DNA of 64,000 bases from Toxorhynchites rutilus septentrionalis (taxonomy: Eukaryota; Arthropoda; Insecta; Diptera; Culicidae), in the NCBI RefSeq assembly GCF_029784135.1, contig NC_073745.1, positions 49,115,619-49,179,618 of the forward strand, given 5' to 3'. The notes beneath the pieces are model-generated. The model saw nothing but the letters and a program-made list of their open reading frames with translations. It searched no databases and was not told where the DNA came from. Below, in pieces: positions 46,402 through 57,464 of the stretch; positions within the stretch are counted from its first letter, which is position 1; each line of letters starts with the position of its first letter. Made by a program: the position numbers and the translations under genes.

Positions 46402-46987
46402 TCAACTAATTAAGGTTTTTTTCTTCAGACGTGTTACCATAGGTTGACCGAGTCGCCTTGCTAGTGGATTTGGGTGAATCTTCACCTTTTCCGCATATTT
46501 CCTCCTCGTTTTATGAAGTTCTTCTTTAACCGTCGCCATCCCTAAGTCTCGATGTGTGACACTATTGCGGATGTACCAAGGGGAGCCAGTAATTAGTCTT
46601 AGCAGCTTATTTTGTATTCTTTCGATGATTTCGATATTACTTGCTGAATCTGTTTGCCAAAGTTGACAGCCATAATGCCAAATAGGCTTCAGCATGGATT
46701 TGTATAGAAGTAGTTTGAACTCCAGTTTTCATTTCGACTTCCTCCCGATTAGTCAATGTATTTGGTTTGCTCGCAATTTCAATTGCGTTTTCTTTACTTC
46801 TATGTGTTTTTTCCTGGTTAGACGGCAGTCTAGGTGTACACCGAGATATTTAATTTCATCCCTTGAACTTGATTTGTGGGCATGTGTTCTGAATAAGCGT
46901 GAACGTAACGTGGACACATTTTGTTTCATTTACTTCAACTCTCCATTTTTGAAGTCACTTTTCCACGACCGTTATGTGGAGATCCCG
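46402..46987 (-). pseudogene. Jockey-clade ORF2, C-terminal region
   Basis: Reads MLKPIWHYGCQLWQTDSASN, IEIIERIQNKLLRLITGSPW and YIRNSVTHRDLGMATVKEEL: the conserved post-RT region of Jockey elements (YG.Q.WG.A...N...I...Q.K.LR.I..AP.Y..N..). Upstream, HITVVEK, LQKWRVEVNETKCVHV is the continuation of the RT thumb (WL..W...IN..K). Ends at a stop at 46402. Frameshifted against the RT part. Confidence 0.85.
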
Positions 46988-47727
46988 TTAAGGGGGTATT
47001 CTAGTCTAGAAATCTGAAAAAATCGAAATTTTTTTTTTACCATATTTCTGTAGTTTAGGCATTCAAGAATATACTCTAGAAAGGACTTATCGAAAATCCT
47101 ATTATTTACCTAGTTAGAGCCATCTTAGTGATGTGGTATCTAACCTGTTACGGCCATCACAATGAACTTCAAACGCGTTTCTCTCGGAACTAGTTTTTTT
47201 CTAACTGGCGTACACGATATCTCAAGTTCTACTGAACCGATTTATGTCAAATTTATATGAAAATAATCTGCATACATCTCTCTATCGCATGAACCAATAA
47301 AAAAATTATAACTTTTTAATTTTACTATTTTTAATAAATCGGTAAACGCAAAAAAAACGTTTTAAACAGCATTTTTGTTTTCAAACGGCCGCCATTTTGT
47401 TAAAACCCATGTTTTTGACTTGTCCGAGGTTCATGCCATAGCGACATCTTTACTGATTCAGAATTTGTTCGATTTTTTTGTTTCAGATAACCAGAAGGAC
47501 TGGAATCGTGTACGCCATGGCACAACTTTTTTTTGAACACCCTCACTTCACCAGCATGTAACTATTCTAATTATGAATATTTTTTTTCCGTCCTATTTTT
47601 GTTTTATTGTTGAAAGATAGATAAACGAATAATGATATAATGGATAGTAAAAATATTCTTTGTTTTATTTTTACGGAGTTCGAAAAAACGTCCGAATTCG
47701 TGTCTCTACACTAGAATACCCCCTTAA
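46988..47727. mobile_element. TTAA-target MITE (740 bp), copy 1, inserted in the Jockey RT gene
   Basis: Left edge TTAAGGGGGTATTCTAGTCT and right edge CACTAGAATACCCCCTTAA: 14-bp terminal inverted repeats with a TTAA duplication. Removing the MITE and one TTAA rejoins the retrotransposon sequence. The second copy is at 51117-51918. No coding capacity. Confidence 0.9.
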
Positions 47728-49077
47728 GCAATCGTTCTGTTTTCGTGACTGCTGAGAATAGCTGTGTTATCTGCGAATGTTGTAGTCATTAAGTTCCGCG
47801 CGGTTGGGAGATCAGCTGTGTAGATGAGATAGAGAACTGGTCCAAGAACACTGCCCTGAGGAACGCCAGCATAAATTTCTCGCTCTTTCGATAGTGTTTG
47901 GTTATACCGAACATGAAACTTTCTTACCAGTAGGTAAGAACGCATAATTTCATATACTTGTGGTAGCATATTTTTAATTTTATAGAGCAGTCCTTCGTGC
48001 CAGACTTTATCGAATGCTTGAGCTACATCAAGAAATAGCGCTGAGAAATATCCGCGGCCTTCATATACTTTACGAATTTCTTCTATCAATCGGTGCACTT
48101 TATAGTGCCATGTTTTGCTCGGAATCCGAATTGATGATTCTGGATTAATCTTTCAATCTCGGGCGCTGATTTTATTAGGATAATTTTTCCGAACACTTTT
48201 GAGAAGATTGGAAGGATGCTGATAGGTCTATAAGATTCCACTTTCTGTGCGTCTTTCCCTGGCTTACGAATCATAATGATGGTCGAAATTTTCCATGCTT
48301 GTGGGAAATATCCTATATGAGTCATTGTGTTGAAAATTGTCGTGAAATGTTTTATTTCAAGGTCTGGTAGTTCCTTGATCATATTTCCGTTGATGTGGTC
48401 GATACCGGGTGACCTTTTCACATTGATATGATTTTTGATAACATGTCTCACCAGCCGATGTTTGATTTTCATTTTGTTTTGGTTTGTAGCACCAGAAAAT
48501 TCGAGCGTTTCTTGATTAGGTCCCGATTGATTCGGAGTGAAAACCTTTTGAAGATGGTTTGCAAAAGCTTTTTCATCGTCACTTCTGGCCCAATTACCAG
48601 GAGGCATTCTAAACGGCGGGACCTGTAACTGAGGTCGTTTTAGATTCCTAGTTGCCTTCCGAAGTGAGTAATTAGTATCTTGATTTGGCGACAATTCAGT
48701 TAAGTAATTATGGAATTATTCATCTTTCTCGTTAACTGCGTCCTCGATATGATGTTCGTTATCCAGAGGTAGATCGAGAATGTTAGAGGAGATATATGTC
48801 TTATATTTTGTCCAGGTCGTTGAAAAGTTAGTGAGATTAGATGACGTCTGCTTCACTTTTTTTTCTATTAAGTATTCCAGGAGTATTGTAGAGTGATCAG
48901 TCCAGAAGAAGCTTCGATCTAATTCGTTTACTCTTTAATATTTTTTTGTGACAGCGAAATCTAGCAGGTCCGGAAGTCGTGCGAGATCCTCTGGCCAGTG
49001 TGTCGGTTCGCCGCATGATGCAATGTCATAGCCAGAGTCAGTGATGACGTTGTATAATACGCGACCACGAGTGGTAA
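47728..49077 (-). pseudogene. Jockey-clade reverse transcriptase, broken
   Basis: Minus strand. Blocks: SPGIDHINGNMIKELPD (RT 0/1), FPQAWKISTIIMIRKPGKD and YRPISILPIFSKVFGKII (RT 2), NHQFGFRAKHGT, then after a frameshift at about 48095 FSALFLDVAQAFDKVWHEGL (RT 3, catalytic Asp), YAGVPQGSVLGPVLYLIYTADLP (RT 4) and TTFADNTAILS (RT 5). The RT 5 box should be FADD; the second Asp is Asn here, which removes a metal ligand. The frame break and this change both make the copy inactive. Confidence 0.95.
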
Positions 49078-49530
49078 TCAGCCTTGATCCCCAAAGGAGT
49101 GTTTTGCGTTGAAGTCACCAGCGACGATAAATCGGTACCCTTGGAGTGAGAAGAAGTCTTTCAGTTCCTTCTCCGAAGGGTGGTGGTTCGGTGAAGAGTA
49201 GAGTGCTGTTAGTATTAATTTCTCTGATATACTCTCGATGCAAACAGCCGCTGCTTGGATATTTAGAGTATTATGACGGTGCCATAAATGGTGTGGAATA
49301 TCTCGTTTGATGAGGACCGCAGCCCCTCCTCTTGCTGACCCGTGCGGGAGATTTGTACCAAAGAAATCGTATCTCGTGACTCTGATGTTGTAGTGATCCG
49401 TCAGATGAGTTTCATTGATGAGAAAAACGTCAATGTCGTGTTGGTTCAAGAATAGTTTAATTTCATTCAAATGGTTATGTATCCCGTTTGCATTCCAATA
49501 GCAGATTTCCAAAAAAAATATTTTGAACAT
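49078..49530 (-). pseudogene. Jockey-clade AP-type endonuclease domain, truncated
   Basis: Minus strand: CYWNANGIHNHLNEIKLFL (Asn in NAN), DVFLINETHL (catalytic Glu), a YDFFGTNLPHGSARGGAAVL block, then LTALYSSPN and FIVAGDFNAKH (Asp and Asn). The first 90 or so residues overlap ORF1's end in another frame, the usual arrangement in Jockey. A stop follows GDQG at 49078; downstream HIAGDFNAKH..WG continuation is shifted. Confidence 0.9.
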
Positions 49531-50330
49531 TGCAATTTTTGGATGAGAAGTTGCTGGCTGCGCAACATTTCTTGCATTATTGTTTGCATTGATGTCATGT
49601 GTTGCATAATTGAACTCATAAATACTTGTAATTGGTCCGCGGGAGGAATTATTGGTGTTGGAGGTTGGGAGAGTAGAGCCTCCCTATACGATGTGCTAGG
49701 TGTAGGCGTGAAACCAGGAGGTTGGGGTTTCGGGTGTGTGACTGAGTTTACCGTTGGTTGCAGGGTTGGCTGATAGTTTGCAGGCCTGCTAGTTGCAGCT
49801 TTTTGTCGAGATTCTTGCGGTTTTTTCTTCAATGTTGTGTATACCCGGCACCCCCTGTAGTAGCAGAGTGGTTGCCACCGCAGTTGCTGCATTTTTTTTT
49901 GCTTCTATCGCTGTTCTTGAGACTGGGCATTTTTATGTCTCATGAATACCACTGCAAACTACGCAGACTGCTGGAAGGTTGCAATACCCTTTAGTATGCC
50001 CGTATTCTTGACAGTTGTGACACTGTACAGGGCCAGTTCGTTTGTGCGACTCTTCAAACATCACTACACGATTTTAAACTCGGGTGACTTTATAAATTGG
50101 ATGCACTTCACCCGGTTTCATTTTTTTGTTGATGGCTCTAGTTCTACTCTATAGAGCGGCTGTGATTTTTTAATCGGTTCAACATATTAGTAACCGAAGC
50201 CACTTCAAAACCGTTATTGGTTAGAACGTTTTTTATGTCCTCGGGTGAAACACCCTGTTCTATGCATTTCAGCACCACAGTTAGACCTTTCCAAGCTTTT
50301 AAGCGGTAGGTGTAATAGAGAGTTTTTTGC
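49467..50330 (-). pseudogene. Jockey-clade ORF1 (Gag-like) remains with PRE_C2HC-like region and CCHC knuckles
   Basis: Minus strand. From the 5' end: KAWKGLTVVLKCIEQGVSPE and NNGFEVASVTNMLNRLKNHS (PRE_C2HC-like region, 50310-50160), then CHNCQEYGHTKGYC (about 50020-49978), CVVCSGIHET with a stop before KC, and CSNCGGNH in a shifted frame: three nucleic-acid-binding knuckles. The Pro-rich tail (PTPIIPPADQLQVFMSS, MTSMQTIMQEMLRSQQLLI) ends the protein. Broken by stops and a shift in an A-run near 49890. Confidence 0.85.
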
Positions 50331-50341
50331 TTCTCTAATAA

Positions 50342-51116
50342 TTGTAATTACGGAAATAGTGTCAATCCACCTAGAAGTGCGATGAAAATGATGACAAATG
50401 AAGATTTTCTTAATTCTTGAATGAATCCCAAAATCAAGTTGCTCTTTTGATTGTTTTCAAGACATTCAATTAGCGGCTGCAGCAATCCTGGAAAATGTGG
50501 CTTCCGTCAATAAGTTCTCTTCATAAGTCCGAAATTAGCCACGTCTAGGGACTGTATAATGAACGTTGAACTTGGAGGATTGCCACTAATTCTGAATGTG
50601 TTGGTGTATTTTCGCATGTACAATGCAGCTTAGTTGTATATGTTTAATTTTATGTTTGACCCATTCTCACCCCCACTCAGCGTAAATGAGAGATTATTTC
50701 TAGCATGTTTAAATACCTACGAAAACACTTTTTAGATGTTCAAAACAGCAATGTCTAATTTAGACAAGACCTAAAATACTCATTCTATCAAATATTTAAC
50801 CTTGTAGTAGTACTGTATAAGGTTAAGCATGATACTTTTGTGGGATTGTGTGATGGCTACTACACATCAAAATTTTCATGGATTATGAAACAATAACTAT
50901 CTGCACTACAGTTATGTATTGTGCATTGGAATTAGTGACAATATGTCTCCTACTAAACGGATCACAGCATTCGAAAATATTCGCAATACTTGTCAAGATA
51001 TTACTAATATAGGTTGGACTCGATTATATACTCACTCGATTATATATGATTCGGTAAGTTTCTTCGTTTTTTTGTTTTCAAAAATTAATGCTAGATTCTG
51101 CAAAAATGGTTACAAT
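50342..51116. other. AT-rich spacer without recognised features
   Basis: No open frame with a domain, no inverted ends. The frame at 50919-51134 runs into the MITE and is not protein-like. Confidence 0.4.
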
Positions 51117-51918
51117 TTTGAGGGAGTATTCTAGTCTAGAAATTTGAAAAAATTCAAAAAAAATTTTCTTCATATTTCTGTAGTTTAGGCATTCAAGAAT
51201 ATACCCTAGAAAGGGCTTATCGAAAATCCTGTTATTCACCGAGTTAGAGCCATTTTGATGATGCGATATCTAACCTGGTACGGCCACAAGCATGAACTTC
51301 AAACGCGTCTTTCTCGAAACTATTTTTTTCAGACTGGCATACACGATATCTCAAGTTCTACTGAACCGATTCATGTCGTATTTATATGGATACAATCTAC
51401 AGGCATCTCTCTATCGCATGAACCTCTAAAAATATATATATTTTTTTAAATTTTACTAGGCGAACCAGCCCAGGAGGCCTCTCAAATAAAGAATAAAAAA
51501 ATTAAATTTTACTATTTTTAATATAACGTGAAACGTAAGAAAAAACGTTTTAAGCCGCATTTTGTTTTTCAAACGGCCGCCATTTTGTCAGAAAGATGTT
51601 TTTGACTTGTCCGAGGTTCATGCGATAGCGGCATCTTTACCGATTCAGAATCTGTTCGATTTTTTTGTTTCAGATAATCAGAAGGGCTGGAATCGTTTAC
51701 GCCATGGCACATCTTTTTTTTTGAACCCTCTCATTTCATCAGTTCATAACTATTCTCGTTATGAATATTTTTTCTCTGTACAATTTTTGTTTTTTTTTGT
51801 TAAAAGATAGATGAACAAATAATGATGTAATGGATGGTAAAAATATTCTTTCTTTTATTTTTACTGAGCTCGGAGAAACGTCCGAAATCCGAGTCTCTAC
51901 ACTAGAATACCCCCTTAA
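51117..51918. mobile_element. TTAA-target MITE, copy 2, carrying a 43-nt retro-insertion
   Basis: Parallel to 46988-47727 throughout: GGGAGTATTCTAGTCTAGAA at the left and CACTAGAATACCCCCTTAA at the right. The left TTAA has decayed to TTTG. Extra length is partly due to the insert at 51459-51501. Confidence 0.85.
51446..51514 (+). repeat. 43-nt non-LTR tail insertion with 13-bp target duplication
   Basis: TTAAATTTTACTA occurs at 51446-51458 and 51502-51514. Between them lies GGCGAACCAGCCCAGGAGGC, CTCTCAAATAAAGAATAAAA and AAA: the very 3' tip of a non-LTR element with polyadenylation signal and A-tail. The homologous MITE at 47313-47332 has a single AATTTTACTATTTTTAAT, i.e. the empty site. Confidence 0.85.
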
Positions 51919-52620
51919 TATTCAAAGTATTACTCATCGCTAGTCACAACTTTTTCCCATCTTTCTGAAAATGCACGGATCCCTTTGCGGAAATAATCGG
52001 CCGGTTTGTCGGCTAACCACGAATCGATCCAATTTTTGACTTCGTCAAAATTGGAGAAGTGCTGGTCAACCAGCCCATGTTGCATCGCATGGCCGGGGTA
52101 TCCATTGTGTTATCCACGGTGCCCGACGTTTAGGATTGTCGAAATGGACCCACTTTTCATCGCCAGTAACGATTCGATGCAAAAAACCCTTTCTTTTATG
52201 CCGTTGGAGCAGTTGTTCGCACGCGAGAAAACGGCGTTCGTCGTCTCATGGCTCCAATTCATACGGCACCCAATGTCCTTTCTTTCGGATCATTCCCTTT
52301 GCGATCGGATATGGTTTGCTGAGCTACTCCAAGTGTATCTGCAAGTTCTTATTGCATTTGTGACGGATATTGATCGAGTAAAGCCTCCAATTCTTCATCC
52401 AATTCTTCGTTTCCAAGTCAAAATTACCACTTTACCACTTTACCACTCGCTCAGTTGGAGCATGGTCATCATAAACTTCCACCAAAATACGATGACTTTC
52501 CGTACCTTTTTTCTTCATATATGATGTAATGAAGTAACACTCTCCGCAAAAACACTCTCGTTGGTACGAAATTCAACGTATTCGAAGTGGCAAAAAACTA
52601 CTGTTTACGCTTCAACTTTT
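51915..52620 (-). pseudogene. mariner transposase remnant with core deletion
   Basis: Minus strand. Readable in shifting frames: LADTLGVAQQTISDR (HTH), MIRKKGHWVPYELEPRD, HKRKGFLHRIVTGDEKWVHF (first catalytic Asp) DNPKR, then a jump to QHGLVDQHFSNFDEVKNWID and SWLADKPADYFRKGIRA, FSERWEKVVTSDE-stop-YFEY. The second catalytic region (HDNARPH..YSPDL) is deleted. The terminal stop at 51915-51917 overlaps the TTAA of the adjoining MITE. Confidence 0.85.
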
Positions 52621-53397
52621 TGATATATACTGAGAAAAACGAGCAATGACAGTAGCTTGCCAACGAATGTCTGGAAATTTGATTCACTGGAATAATAATC
52701 AAGTTACGCCATCTGTTGTAAAACCGAAGAATCTTACCGGTACACCTAATACAATTTTAACACGATTATATACAGTCAAAAAAATTTTTTTTGGTTTCAA
52801 ATATGATTTACATCAAGCGAAAATGAAACATTTTAACTTTAAAGTGAAAGTTAACTGGCTATTATGAATGCAATGGGGTAAACATCGTGATTTTGGTAGA
52901 TTATAGTTGAAGATTCACCAGGAATTGTTTGAAATGATATTGTAGTGTAGTTAAAAAAGATAGGAGTTGGGTGTCAAAGAACGAAATTTTCTCATCTTTC
53001 AGGTGGATGCCCTGGAATTGTTTTAGGTAGCGTAATTTTTAAACTAGAGCCAGTTAAGACAAACAGAGCCCTAAACAGAGAAAAAGTTCTTTGACTCTAT
53101 CATTGTGGAAATTTGTAGAAGGATTTTTTCATTAAATATGATCCTCTATCACCTCCTGAAATGATTTGGATTTTTTGTGTGAGAAAAAGGTATTTTATGA
53201 CTTCAAAGGGATGAATTAAAAATAACACATTCCCTTATTTTATTAAAAAAAAAACAAAAATGTGTGCATAGAAAAAAAAAAAAGTTGTCTCGATCATATA
53301 CAATGAAAAGAAATCAGAGCCTGTACATAATCGAGTCCGCCCTGTAGTAACTTTCTCCGTTTTTGACTCAATCTCACCCCCCTGACCAACGACGGCA
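52621..53397. other. AT-rich spacer
   Basis: No feature recognised. A-runs and T-runs near 53245 and 53270. Confidence 0.4.
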
Positions 53398-54785
53398 TAC
53401 CAAATATTGCCGCAGGCAACTAATGAAGTTTATTGCACAGTGCGCCAAAATGGAGAAAAAATGGATTATGTTATAATTAAAAAATGGAAAATTGTTGAAA
53501 TGTTTCTTATAACTTTTTTTAGACCCGATTTTATGAAAATTCGCCTAATTTACAGTCAGAAAGATGAACGGTAAAATTCTGCTAAACGCTACTGTTTCTG
53601 AGATACAGTGACTTTTTAACCTAGAAGTAAATTTGCCCAAAATAGTAGATAATTTTCGATTGCAATGTTTGAATCAATTAAGTGAGGTGGATGATTTATA
53701 TGGTGTAAGGTTGTGTAGAAAAATGTACATTATAAATCTTCATCATCATTATAATTATTTTATTTTTCGAGAAGTATTTTTCAGAAAATAACATTTTGAT
53801 GTTTGAATTGTTTTGTATGTAGCAGCATATAACAAATATCACTCATTGAAAAGTGAATCGATATGAAAAAATGTAAATGTAATAGTAAAATCACAAAAAA
53901 ATTGTAAAATCGCAAATAAATAAAAAATAATAAAATCAGAAATAGTAAAATAACATTTGTTGAATATATTTAAATCGATTTAAGATTATGAAATATGTTC
54001 AGATTGAAAATAATAACTTGCTAAGTGGAGTCTTCTATTCGAACATATTTCGTTATCCTAAAACGATTTAAGTATATTTCACAAATTGATTGCTTTTAAT
54101 TCGTGTTTTTATTATTTTATAAACTTTTTTGTAATATTTTTGTACACTATTTTTTCAAATTGGTCCACTTTGTAATAAATAATATTTGTTTGTTATGTGC
54201 TGCAACATCCAAAATAATTCGAACATCAAGACATTATTTTTGAGAAAATTCTTCATGGAAAACAAAAAAAAATAAAACATTTGTTGTAATGTATATTTTT
54301 ACAGAACTTGTGCCATAAAAATTAACCACACTACTCAATTAGTTCAAGCATTGCAGTCGAAAATTATCTACTCTTTTAGGAAAATTTAGGTTAACTAGGC
54401 TAGCAAGCCATTCGAAAACGACCAAAAGTTGGGAATTTTCAGTAAATTTTATTTAACAACCACTGTATCTCAGAAACAGAAGCATTTAGCAGAATTGTTC
54501 CGTGCATCTTTCTGACTGTAAATTATGCGTACTTTCATAAAATCGGGTCCAAAAATAACTATAAGATACATTTCAACAATTTTCAAAAAAATGGGCCTGA
54601 TCACGAACGTCACTTCATGGTGAAAACGAAATGAATTGTATGCAATTTGTATGCATTTTATTCCGTTTTCACCGTGAAGTGACGTTCGTAATCGGGCCCA
54701 ATATAACTTTATTGTCCGTTATTCCTCCATTTTAACGCACTGTGCAATAAACTTCATGAGTTGTCTGCTGCAATATTTGATATAA
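53398..54785. mobile_element. Foldback element with about 290-bp inverted arms (2)
   Basis: Left arm starts CAAATATTGCCGCAGGCAAC and TGAAGTTTATTGCACAGTGC; right arm ends GCACTGTGCAATAAACTTCA and GTCTGCTGCAATATTTG. Inner landmarks: AAAATCTGC.AAA, TACAGTCAGAAAGATG (53554) with CATCTTTCTGACTGTA (54507), ATTATCTACTCTTTTAGG inverted against 53640-53660. The right arm is longer because of the nested element at 54592-54700. Confidence 0.85.
54592..54700. mobile_element. About 107-bp near-palindromic micro-MITE nested in the foldback arm
   Basis: GGGCCTGATCACGAACGTCA then CTTCATGGTGAAAACG faces CGTTTTCACCGTGAAGTGAC and GTTCGTAATCGGGCCC. Around 36-bp inverted repeats with a short ATGCAATTTGTATGC centre. 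The opposite arm of the foldback lacks it (AAATGGAGAAAAAATGG... region 53445-53520), giving an internal empty site. Confidence 0.85.
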
Positions 54786-55026
54786 AAAAACTAAAACACT
54801 TATTTTGAGAATATTTTCGAAACAAAAAAAAATTTGGTGGACTTTCTCCATATACCCCCTTTAATAACCTAAAACATTGCGGAAGACACCAAATTAAATG
54901 AACCAATCGTTTCTAAGTCTCTGATAGTTTTTTGAAAATTTTCAAGCTATTTTTTGTGCTCTTCTCAAAAGTAAGAAAATGGAAAACCGATGATATAAAT
55001 TGTCCTTTTTGGTCATTTGGTCAGAA
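54786..55026. repeat. Repeat segment related (inverted) to 45540-45790
   Basis: GACTTTCTCCATATA, GGAAGACACCAAATTAAATG and AAAATTTTCAAGCTATTTTT mirror the 45 kb repeat. It is separated from its other half (55475-55790) by the MITE at 55027-55474. Confidence 0.65.
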
Positions 55027-55474
55027 TATTACCGTTCTACGCATAGTTGTCCCATGTTCCGAAATCAGCAACTGATAAAAATGCAATCAAAGTTTTGTAC
55101 AATTTTTATCTACCAAAGCTTTAAGCCTTTCAGTTTAGCAATACACTGGTTTTTTTTTATAAGCAGTTGACTATTGTCTGATGGAATGTGAATAGTTTCC
55201 CTCACTAGAATCAATCAAGCTTGATTAAGGGTTTAAAAATTCATGCTGGGACTGTTATGCCTACAATATCAACATGGGACGATTGAACTTGATATTGTTT
55301 TCAGAAATACTGGGAACAAAAAAATAAGTTTTTTGCGATTTTCCGAAAGATGAAGGGAGTGATCTGCAACACCTTTGCAGATTATAAATCACATTGTTAT
55401 TAGACATTTTAGGATAAAAGTGAATATTGTCAAAAAGTAACATGGGACAACTATGCGTAGAGCGGCAGAATAGG
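55027..55474. mobile_element. TA-flanked MITE with about 30-bp inverted repeats
   Basis: CCGTTCTACGCATAGTTGTC then CCATGTT at 55031-55057; AACATGGGACAACTATGCGT then AGAGCGG at 55438-55464. Compared with the related repeat near 45560 (complement GAATGCGTCTGCAGATTTTG), the host sequence GAATA/GGTCTGCAAAATTTG is split exactly here with TA at both edges. Confidence 0.75.
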
Positions 55475-55790
55475 TCTGCAAAATTTGAGCTAAACAAAAG
55501 GACCTCTGAAGGACTGATGGCGAAATCGGACAGTTTTCCACAGAGCGAGCTTCTGAAGCTAAATGTTGACGGAGACATGGGAAGGAGAATAATTTTTATT
55601 CTACTCAAAAAAAACCTTCAATTACCATAATCATATTTGTGAACTTAATGAAACTATATATTGGATGTAATTTGTTTCAACAACTTCGAATCTGAGAGGT
55701 GTCTTATATTATGAGATGTTACCTCATGGACTAACGACTAATTTACTTCTGGATAGGCAAATAGCTGCCTATAGCTATACATTGAGCAAT
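55475..55790 (+). repeat. Repeat segment related to 45300-45510
   Basis: CTGATGGCGAAATCGGACAG, CACAGAGCGAGCTTCTGAAG and TTGTGAACTTAATGAAACTA match the 45 kb copy in direct orientation. Confidence 0.65.
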
Positions 55791-57464
55791 AACCAAGGGT
55801 ACTTCTAAGTGACTCAAAATGTATCAAATCCTCTAGAAACAAATGAATTTTTGTCTAATGAACACAAGTTCTATTCTAGACCGTCCTTTCTCAACACAAA
55901 TGTTTCATCAGCATAATGTTCACTTTCATCTATTGTAAACACTGACTCGAACACTTACCTGAGAGCGAAATTTGAAAACGAACGACAGGTACACACGTGA
56001 TTATCTTAAAAGTAGAAAACAAAAATGAAACTCTCGCTTCTGTATTCCTTTGTTTGGATTTACCTCTCGGTGAAATATTGCATCGTTACTTTGTGGAATG
56101 TTTAACAAACCTTCAACTGTGATATTCGTCGGGTGAGCTTGTCTTTAAAGCTGGCCTTTTTCGATCAACAACTTCTCGTGACAGAACAGCTTTAATCGGT
56201 AACCCGTGCGTTTTATAATCTTCCCCCTCACTAATCGAGTGTACTTCTGTCTTATGGGTGCATAATAATTTAAGTCCCATTAAATGTTTCCCAAACGATA
56301 GCACACCTGTAATGGTTCGAGCTCACCTGCTGCAACACAGTCCATTAACAAGGCAAACTTTATGAACACGCAAACCTGCATGTTCTTCCATCAAACATTG
56401 GACAGGAGCTCCTGAAGCTTGGAAAAGCTCTCCCTCAGTCCCCGTGCAATGCCATGTAGCCAATTTTCCGTCCGGAGGTACATTTCGTTGGACACGAGAG
56501 CATGATGGGGTTAGCTGTGTGCATACACGGGTAAAACTAGTTTAACCTTTTTTTTACGATTCCCTTTCTCCCTTTTCCCCCCCAAAATGAAGGAAACTTT
56601 ATATGTATAATTTTCATATTGAAAGTCGTTGGTTGAAAAGTGAGTGAACTTTTTACACTCTATGCATTGTCGGTTAACATTTGGGTTATGGTGATGGTGA
56701 ATTACGTATCCAAGATGAATTATAGAGATTATCACGCAAAAACACGCCGGGAAATCAAGAGGTCGGCCATGAAAACATGTATTCCATAATCATCCAGAAC
56801 AAATCTTCGACATGACGCAGTGAATTAGGACCAAGCATACAATCGAAAGGGTTTTCATTTCATTCTATTTTCGCTGGCTATAAACACGAATAAGATGTTT
56901 TGATGGGATAGATTTTATGTTGAGCTTACAAGCTATTTGTATTTGAAGTAGTTCCTCTCCGTGGTCAATCTTAACGAGCGCAATCGTCCAAAGAACACGC
57001 TCGATAGCACTTAGGAAATACTTCCGTCGTAGAAGGTGTTCCGAACATTAAACAGGTAATGGCGATCCTAGCTACGATAATAATTGTATATCTCTAGATA
57101 GGGAGAAGGTTTAACGATACTTTCGGCTAAAGGTGACACCTTTACTGCGTTGTTCATTCGCTTTCATTAATAGGAGAAACGTCAACATCATTGCGGTTTT
57201 TTTTTTAATTTTTCCTTTATTTTATTCTCTCAAATCTTGGAATATCTTATACTTTCAAGCCTTTAAGCTTTCTAACTTCAGATTCCAAAGATATATTTTC
57301 TTAGATTATTTTATTTTCTTTTTTTCTTTTTCTTTTTTTTATTATTTCTGTCACAAAATTAAATTCCAGAGTTGTCCAAACTTTCAGTTTTTTTAAACTT
57401 CAACTTTTCAGTTGTTTTTCAGGATATAGATTTTTGCGAACGTACTAACTTTTTTTTACAGGTT
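55791..57464. other. Unassigned DNA
   Basis: 56000-57120 is somewhat less AT-rich and shows no recognised transposon or domain; 57190-57460 is T-rich. Short frames only. Confidence 0.35.

Larger units (their letters stand above)
46239..50332 (-). mobile_element. Jockey-clade non-LTR retrotransposon, 5'-truncated, with 9-bp target duplication
   Basis: Minus strand. 3' end: AATAAATGTATGAATG plus a short A-tail (T-run at 46239-46247 on plus). TAATAATTG occurs just outside the tail (46229-46238 region) and again at 50332-50341, which fits a target-site duplication. Gene order from the 5' side: ORF1 remains (50330-49500), endonuclease (49530-49078), RT (48694-46990 with a MITE inside), C-terminal region (46695-46402). 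Length without the MITE is about 3.35 kb, so ORF1's N-terminus and the 5' UTR are lost. Confidence 0.85.
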
